Source of the DNA: Rhizobium sp.
Lineage (GTDB): Bacteria; Pseudomonadota; Gammaproteobacteria; Xanthomonadales; Xanthomonadaceae
Length of the DNA stretch: 37,998 nucleotides
NCBI GenBank assembly: GCA_019459185.1
Contig: JAIBEO010000204.1
Coordinates: forward strand, 1 to 37,998
Direction: 5' to 3'
Numbering within the stretch: the stretch's first letter is position 1; each line of letters begins with the position of its first letter. Made by a program: the position numbers and the translations under genes. This document shows, in pieces, positions 33,383-37,998 of this stretch. The notes below the pieces were generated by a model. The model was given only the letters and a program-made list of their open reading frames with translations, made no database searches and had not been told where the DNA came from.

Positions 33383-34777
33383 TCAGATGGCCTTGGAGAA
33401 ACGTGCGGGTTCGGCCTGGGCCTGGTGCAGGTAGCGGTCGAAGCATGCGGCGATGATACGCAGCAGGAGCCGGCCGCGCGAGGTGGCCGTGATCCGGGTG
33501 GCCGAGACCTCGACCAGGCCGTCAGCCTGCAGGGGAACCAGACGGGCCAGGTCGTCCTGGAAATACAGGCCGAAGTCGATGGCGTGGCGCTCCTCGAGCT
33601 CGGGGATGTCCACCTCGCCCTGGCACATGAGCTGCTGGATCAGGTCGGCCCGGAGCACGTCGTCGGCGTCGAGCTGCATGCCGCGCCAGGTCGGCAGGCG
33701 GCCGCTGTCGATGGCGATTTCCCAGCTGGGCAGGTCGCGCGGGTTCTGGCTGTAGGTGTCGCCGACATGGCTGATGGCGCTCACGCCCATGCCCACCAGG
33801 TCGCAGTCGGCGTGGGTGGTGTAGCCCATGAAGTTGCGGTGCAGGCCGCCCTTCTCCTGGGCCACCGACAGGTCGTCGCCGGGCAGGGCGAAGTGGTCCA
33901 TGCCGATGTAGCGGTAGCCGGCGGCCGAGAGCTTTTCGATGGCCAGCTGCAGCAGGCCCAGCTTGTCCTCGGCGCTCGGCAGCAGGCTTTCGTCGATCTG
34001 CTTCTGCGGGCGGAACAGCTGCGGCATGTGCGCGTAGCTGTAGATGGCCAGGCGGTCGGGGCGGGTGGCCACCACGGTGTCGAGGGTGCGGCCGAAGCCT
34101 TCGCGGGTCTGGCGCGGCAGGCCGTAGATCAGGTCCACGTTGACCGAGCGGAAGCCGTGCTTGCGGCAGTCGTCGATCACCGCCTGGGTTTCTTCCACCG
34201 ACTGGATGCGGTTCACCGCGGCCTGCACGGCCGGGTCGAAGTCCTGCACGCCCAGGCTGGCGCGGTTGAAGCCCATGAAGGCCAGGGCCTCGATGTCGCC
34301 CTTGTTGATGAAGCGCGGGTCGAGTTCGATCGAAAAATCGCGCGCCGGCGACTGGCTGAAGCGGAAGTGGGTGTTGAGGCTCTCGAGCAGCTCGCCGATC
34401 TGGGTGGGGCTGAAGAAATTCGGGCTGCCGCCGCCGAGGTGGATCTGCAGTACCTCGCGGTCGCGGTCGAACAGCGGGCCGAGCATGGCCACCTCGCGCA
34501 CGAGGCGCGAAAGGTAGGTTTCGGCGCGGGCCAGGTCGCGGGTGATGATGCGGTTGCAGCCGCAGTAGAAGCAGGGGCTGAAGCAGAACGGCACGTGCGC
34601 ATACAGCGACAGGCGACGCGGGATCGGGTCGTCATTGCTCAGCCTTGCCGCCTTCGCGAACTCCGCCGGCCCGAAGCCCGGCTTGAACTGCGGCGCGGTC
34701 GGGTAGGAGGTGTAACGGGGACCCGGCCGGTCGTAGCGGCGGAGCAGGTCGGCGTCGAAGGGGGGGATGGCAGTCAT
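33383..34777 (-). CDS. hemN: Oxygen-independent coproporphyrinogen III oxidase HemN
   Basis: The 464-residue radical-SAM enzyme decarboxylates coproporphyrinogen III for haem synthesis without O2. The cluster motif is Cys65, Cys69, Cys72 with an extra Cys74 (CFSPCFYCGC), and LGGGSPNFF and a HemN C-terminal domain follow. The opening RYDRPGPRYTSYPTA is typical. ATG 34777 is chosen over an upstream frame extension because it matches the usual HemN start. No ribosome site precedes it, and the predicted transcript start lies at the ATG. It is probably in an operon with the second fnr. Confidence 0.96.
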   Translation of the reverse strand: MTAIPPFDADLLRRYDRPGPRYTSYPTAPQFKPGFGPAEFAKAARLSNDDPIPRRLSLYAHVPFCFSPCFYCGCNRIITRDLARAETYLSRLVREVAMLGPLFDRDREVLQIHLGGGSPNFFSPTQIGELLESLNTHFRFSQSPARDFSIELDPRFINKGDIEALAFMGFNRASLGVQDFDPAVQAAVNRIQSVEETQAVIDDCRKHGFRSVNVDLIYGLPRQTREGFGRTLDTVVATRPDRLAIYSYAHMPQLFRPQKQIDESLLPSAEDKLGLLQLAIEKLSAAGYRYIGMDHFALPGDDLSVAQEKGGLHRNFMGYTTHADCDLVGMGVSAISHVGDTYSQNPRDLPSWEIAIDSGRLPTWRGMQLDADDVLRADLIQQLMCQGEVDIPELEERHAIDFGLYFQDDLARLVPLQADGLVEVSATRITATSRGRLLLRIIAACFDRYLHQAQAEPARFSKAI

Positions 34778-34784
34778 GGCGGGC

Positions 34785-34826
34785 AGACTAGCCGCCGGCG
34801 CCGGCCCCGTCCTTGACACCGGTCAA
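34785..34826 (-). promoter_or_regulatory. FNR/Anr box and -10 of the hemN promoter
   Basis: TTGAC-ACCG-GTCAA (34813-34826) is a full palindrome. On the minus strand 22 bases separate it from TAGTCT (34790-34785), which fits the class II spacing seen at ccoN. Transcription would then begin within a base or so of the hemN ATG at 34777. Confidence 0.85.
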
Positions 34827-34840
34827 GCCGCGGTGTGCGC

Positions 34841-35860
34841 TCAGATCCATTTGGCGCGGCGCAACACGACGAACAGCCCGGCCACCACCGCCACCGTGGC
34901 GCCCACCAGGATAGCGTAGCTGTAGCGCCCGCCGAGCTCGGGCATGTGCCGGAAATTCATGCCGTACCAGCTGGCGATGAGCGTGGGCGCGGCCAGCAGG
35001 CCGGCCCAGCCGGCCAGGCGTTTCACCACTTCGCCCTGGGCCACGGTGACCAGGGCCAGGTTCACCGACATGGCCGCGGTGAGCATTTCGCGCAGGGTGT
35101 CGGTGGCGTCGTTCACGCGCAGGGTGTGGTCGTACACGTCGCGCAGGTAGAGCCGCATTTCCTCGCCCACCAGGTGGGTGTGCACGCGGGTGAGCTGGCC
35201 GGTGATGTCCTGCATCGGGCCCACCGCCAGCCGCAGCCGGGTGACTTCACGCTTGAGGTCGTAGAGCTTGCGCACGGTTTCGCGGCTGAAGCTCTCGGCG
35301 AAGATGTCCTGCTCGAGCGCGTTGAGCTTCTCGCGGAAGTCGTCGACGATGGGCAGGTAGTTGTCGACGATGAAGTCGAGCACGGCATACAGGCCGTAGG
35401 TGGGGCCGATGGCCAGCAGCTCGGGTTCGCGCTCGCAGCGGGCGCGCACCGCGTTGTAGGACAGCGAGGTGCCGTGGCGCACGGTGACGAGGTAGCGCTG
35501 GCCGACGAAGACGTGGGTTTCGCCGAAGGACACCTTGCCTTCCAGCGCCTGGGCCGTATGCACGGCGATGAACAGCGAATTGCCGTAGGCCTCGATCTTC
35601 GGCCGCTGGTGCGCGTGGTGGGCGTCTTCGACGGCCAGGTCGTGCAGGTCGAATTCCTCCTGCAGCTTGTCGAGCAGCGATTCCTCGGGCTCGTACAGGC
35701 CCACCCAGACGAAGCTGCCGTCGTCCACCGCCAGCACGTCGCTGATTTCGTCGAGGGTGATGTCGCGGCGGGCGCCGTCGCGGCCATAGCGGACGCAATT
35801 GACGACGCAGTCGGGGGCGGGCGTAAGGGCGTTTTCCATGCCGGCATCATCGGCCGGCAT
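34841..35860 (-). CDS. corA: CorA family Mg2+/Co2+ transporter
   Basis: The 339-residue protein has a long cytoplasmic alpha/beta and coiled-coil region, including the DDGSFVWVGLYEP segment near residue 50. Two C-terminal helices follow, with the pore signature YGMNFRHMPEL between them. It forms pentameric inner-membrane channels for Mg2+. An alternative ATG at 35839 (MENALTP) would remove seven residues; neither start has a clear ribosome site. It follows the DUF4105 gene by 16 bases. Confidence 0.94.
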   Translation of the reverse strand: MPADDAGMENALTPAPDCVVNCVRYGRDGARRDITLDEISDVLAVDDGSFVWVGLYEPEESLLDKLQEEFDLHDLAVEDAHHAHQRPKIEAYGNSLFIAVHTAQALEGKVSFGETHVFVGQRYLVTVRHGTSLSYNAVRARCEREPELLAIGPTYGLYAVLDFIVDNYLPIVDDFREKLNALEQDIFAESFSRETVRKLYDLKREVTRLRLAVGPMQDITGQLTRVHTHLVGEEMRLYLRDVYDHTLRVNDATDTLREMLTAAMSVNLALVTVAQGEVVKRLAGWAGLLAAPTLIASWYGMNFRHMPELGGRYSYAILVGATVAVVAGLFVVLRRAKWI

Positions 35861-35876
35861 GGGCGCGCGGGCAAGG

Positions 35877-37070
35877 TCAGCGCTTGGGGTCGAAGGTGCG
35901 CAGCAGCGCCCAGTGCAGCGGCAGGAGCAGCAGCACCCATTCCACGTTCTGCTGCGGCAGGAAGGGCAGGAACTTCATGAAGCCCGCCAGCGCCGCGCCG
36001 CCGGCCACCATCCACAGCAGCGGCCGGAACCGGCGCGAAGGCTCGCGCCCGCGCAGGCGGGCCCAGCCGCCCGGCAGCAGGGCCAGGCAAAGCGGACTGA
36101 GCAGCAGCAGGTTTTCGTTGCCGTGCGCGGCCACGTGCGCCGTGCCCAGCCACAGGAAAGCCAGCGTCAGCCCGGCCAGGCCGGCGACGGTCCAGAACGC
36201 GAGCGCGCCGGCGGTCAGTGCGCGCGGCGCACGCCGGCCGGCCAGCAGCACCAGGCCCGCCAGCGCCAGGCCGGCCAGGAAGGCCTCGCCACGCAGGCGC
36301 GGGGCTTCCACCGGCGGTTGGCCGATGCGGTGCGGCAGCAGGGGTTCTTCGCTGGCCACCAGCGGGCGGCCGTCTTCGAGCTTCACTTCGCGCAAGGCGT
36401 CGCGCAGGCGCATGGGGATGAAGGATTCCTCCCAGCGCGACAGCGGGCGGTCGGCGAAACCGGCCAGGCCGACGTGGAAACCCACCGCCATCCACGGCGC
36501 CGGCGCGGCCAGGCGCACCGACTCGCTGCGGAAGGTGTTGCCCTGCGAGCGGCCCGAGAGCTGCGCCTTGAGCGCGCCGCCCAAGGCGTCGTCGAGGGCG
36601 TCGCGCACCTTGGTGGAGCAGTTGGCGGTGTAGTAGTCGTAGGTGTAGCGGGCGTTTTCAGGGCGGGCGTGCACGGCCAGCGCGGCGGCCAGCGCGCTGG
36701 CCTGCTTTGGGGAAAGATCGAGCCACTGCACCACCACGCCGCGGCCGGCGCGCTCGTAGCCGTACAGGTCGTGGTCCAGCGACAGCACTTCCAGCCGGTA
36801 GTTCATGCGGCCGCGCACGAAGTTCCAGTGGAAGCCGGGTTCGTCGAGGTCGAAGAAGCCGAAGTTGTAGGACAGCGGGCCGGGGCCGGCCGGGTCGTCC
36901 ACGATGATGGCGTTGTGGCCGAAGCGCTCCCAGAAGATTTCGCCCGGCTCCATGGTCAGCACGCCGATGCGCGGCGCGGCCGCAGCCAGGCCTGGCAGCA
37001 GCCAGGCCAGGCACAGCAGCAGGAGTGCGTGCAGGGCGGCCGCGCCGCGGCGCCGCTCAGGCTTCCGCAT
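35877..37070 (-). CDS. DUF4105 (Lnb N-terminal domain) membrane protein
   Basis: The 397-residue protein has a signal/anchor (about residues 10-32). A periplasmic domain follows with GEIFWERFGHNAIIVDD, SYNFGFFD, YDYYTANCSTKVRDALD and other DUF4105 marks; the conserved His and Cys recall cysteine-peptidase-like NlpC/P60-type folds. About five helices make up the C-terminal ~150 residues. Function unknown. Its first 14 bases overlap the end of corC, and corA follows, so the three form one operon with a likely envelope or ion-homeostasis context. Confidence 0.85.
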   Translation of the reverse strand: MRKPERRRGAAALHALLLLCLAWLLPGLAAAAPRIGVLTMEPGEIFWERFGHNAIIVDDPAGPGPLSYNFGFFDLDEPGFHWNFVRGRMNYRLEVLSLDHDLYGYERAGRGVVVQWLDLSPKQASALAAALAVHARPENARYTYDYYTANCSTKVRDALDDALGGALKAQLSGRSQGNTFRSESVRLAAPAPWMAVGFHVGLAGFADRPLSRWEESFIPMRLRDALREVKLEDGRPLVASEEPLLPHRIGQPPVEAPRLRGEAFLAGLALAGLVLLAGRRAPRALTAGALAFWTVAGLAGLTLAFLWLGTAHVAAHGNENLLLLSPLCLALLPGGWARLRGREPSRRFRPLLWMVAGGAALAGFMKFLPFLPQQNVEWVLLLLPLHWALLRTFDPKR

Positions 37071-37905
37071 GCACGCTCACCACGAAGGTATGCACGCGGC
37101 GGCGGTCGGCGCGGCCGACGCGGAAGTGGAAGCGGCCCAAGGCCAGTTCCTCGCCCGCTTCGGGAAGGTGGCCGATGGCCGAGGTGACCAGGCCGCCGAT
37201 GGTGTCGTATTCGTCGTCAGGGAAATCGGCGCCGAATTGGTCGTTGAAGTCGCCGATGGGGGTGAGGGCGTCGACCATGAACTGGCCGTCGGCCTGGGCG
37301 GCGATGAGCTTGGCCTCGTCGGCGTCGTCGTGTTCGTCGTCGATCTCGCCGACGATCTGCTCGAGCACGTCCTCGATGGTGACCAGGCCGGCGACGCCGC
37401 CGTGTTCGTCCACCACGATGGCCATGTGGTTGCGCGAGAGGCGGAACTCCTTGAGCAGCACGTTCAGGCGCTTGGACTCGGGGATCAGCACCGCCGGGCG
37501 CAGCAGCTCGCGCACGCTGCCGGGGCCGCCGTCGGCGACCATGCCGCGCAGCAGGTCCTTGGCCAGCAGGATGCCGAGGATCTCGTCGCGGTCCTCGCCG
37601 TGCACGGGGAAGCGGCTGTGGCCGGATTCGACCACCATGCGCATCAGGTCCATGAACTTCGCGTCGACGGGCAGGGACACCATCTGCGAGCGGGGCACCA
37701 TGATGTCGCCGACCTGCTGCTCGGACACCGACAGGGCGCCCTCGAGCATCTTCAGGGTATCGGCGCCGAGCAGGCCGTTGGCCTGGGCCTCGCGCAGGAT
37801 CTCGACCAGGTCTTCCCTGGTCTGGGGTTCGCCGGAGAAGGCCAGGCTCAGGCGATCAAGCCAGGAGCGGCGTTCCGGCGGGCTACTAGGGGAATCTTCG
37901 GACAT
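37057..37905 (-). CDS. corC: CorC/YbeX-type CBS-domain protein
   Basis: The 282-residue soluble protein has two CBS domains (about 68-190; DIMVPRSQMVSLPVD and MAIVVDEHGGVAGLVTIEDVLEQIVGEI) and a C-terminal transporter-associated CorC_HlyC domain (about 205-280). It lacks the N-terminal membrane domain of larger HlyC/CorC members, as E. coli YbeX does. Members affect Mg2+/Co2+ efflux and ribosome metabolism. In related bacteria ybeZ-ybeY lie upstream and apolipoprotein N-acyltransferase downstream; here the downstream gene encodes a DUF4105 protein. Confidence 0.93.
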   Translation of the reverse strand: MSEDSPSSPPERRSWLDRLSLAFSGEPQTREDLVEILREAQANGLLGADTLKMLEGALSVSEQQVGDIMVPRSQMVSLPVDAKFMDLMRMVVESGHSRFPVHGEDRDEILGILLAKDLLRGMVADGGPGSVRELLRPAVLIPESKRLNVLLKEFRLSRNHMAIVVDEHGGVAGLVTIEDVLEQIVGEIDDEHDDADEAKLIAAQADGQFMVDALTPIGDFNDQFGADFPDDEYDTIGGLVTSAIGHLPEAGEELALGRFHFRVGRADRRRVHTFVVSVHAEA

Positions 37906-37952
37906 CTCGGTAGGGCAGGCGCCACGGGGGCGGGTTCGTCGATTCTACCCGA

Positions 37953-37973
37953 GACAGGTACCAGGTTCATTTT
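37953..37973. repeat. Repeat-like sequence at the window end
   Basis: The segment containing ACAGGTACCAGGTTCATTT resembles a short sequence that I recall as dispersed in xanthomonad genomes, often next to REP-associated transposase loci. Only one copy is in the window, so this rests on memory. If right, both window edges fall in repeats. Confidence 0.35.
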
Positions 37974-37998
37974 CCCGGGTTGGGAACTGGCAAATGCC

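Noticed and set aside
1-37998. tRNA, rRNA or riboswitch genes
   Set aside because: No cloverleaf, rRNA signature or conserved riboswitch core was recognised in the intergenic regions.

Overview
The window is a high-GC chromosomal segment of a gammaproteobacterium. The best fit is Lysobacterales/Xanthomonadaceae (Lysobacter, Luteimonas, Thermomonas or Pseudoxanthomonas type). This rests on the fabA-fabB pair, the cbb3 gene order, an attC site of the xanthomonad/pseudomonad kind, a TGTAGGAGCG...CGCTCCTACA REP hairpin, and palindromes at the window edge of the kind found beside REP-associated transposases. The genus is inferred, not proven.

Layout. 47-4583: a POT peptide transporter facing a secreted S9 serine peptidase, followed by the first Fnr regulator. 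4584-8104: an AT-richer accessory island with a MITE-like inverted repeat, one clear integron attC site and a degenerate second one, cassette-type genes, and a duplicated 3' end of the neighbouring safE gene joined to a truncated peptidase-like gene. 8131-16873 (minus): one tightly overlapped cytochrome cbb3 operon, ccoN-O-Q-P-(97-aa membrane protein)-ccoG-ccoH-ccoI-ccoS-safE. 17005-19899 (minus): nirK (cytochrome c fusion)-nirV-SCO. 20247-21979: fabA-fabB. 21983-24692 (minus): nnrS-sirB2-like-PLP enzyme. 24775-28267: a PiuC-like dioxygenase, an RluA-type pseudouridine synthase, an MFS transporter and a SnoaL-like secreted protein. 28276-30128: a LytS/LytTR two-component pair. 30189-34777 (minus): quinol NO reductase, the second Fnr, and hemN. 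34841-37905 (minus): corC-DUF4105-corA.

How it fits together. Most of the window is a low-oxygen respiration and NO-handling locus: high-affinity oxidase, nitrite to NO (NirK), NO to N2O (qNOR), NO response (NnrS), and anaerobic haem synthesis (HemN). Five FNR/Anr-type palindromes sit upstream of ccoN, nirK, nnrS, norB and hemN, and two distinct regulators with complete iron-sulfur ligand sets are encoded here. hemN and the second fnr appear co-transcribed from one of these boxes, which would make that regulator part of its own regulon. No nitrate reductase or N2O reductase gene is present, so within this window the pathway runs nitrite to N2O only.

The least ordinary part is 5.1-8.3 kb. It looks like a small integron-cassette remnant without an integrase, placed exactly where the cbb3 operon ends, and bounded on one side by a duplicated piece of that operon's last gene.
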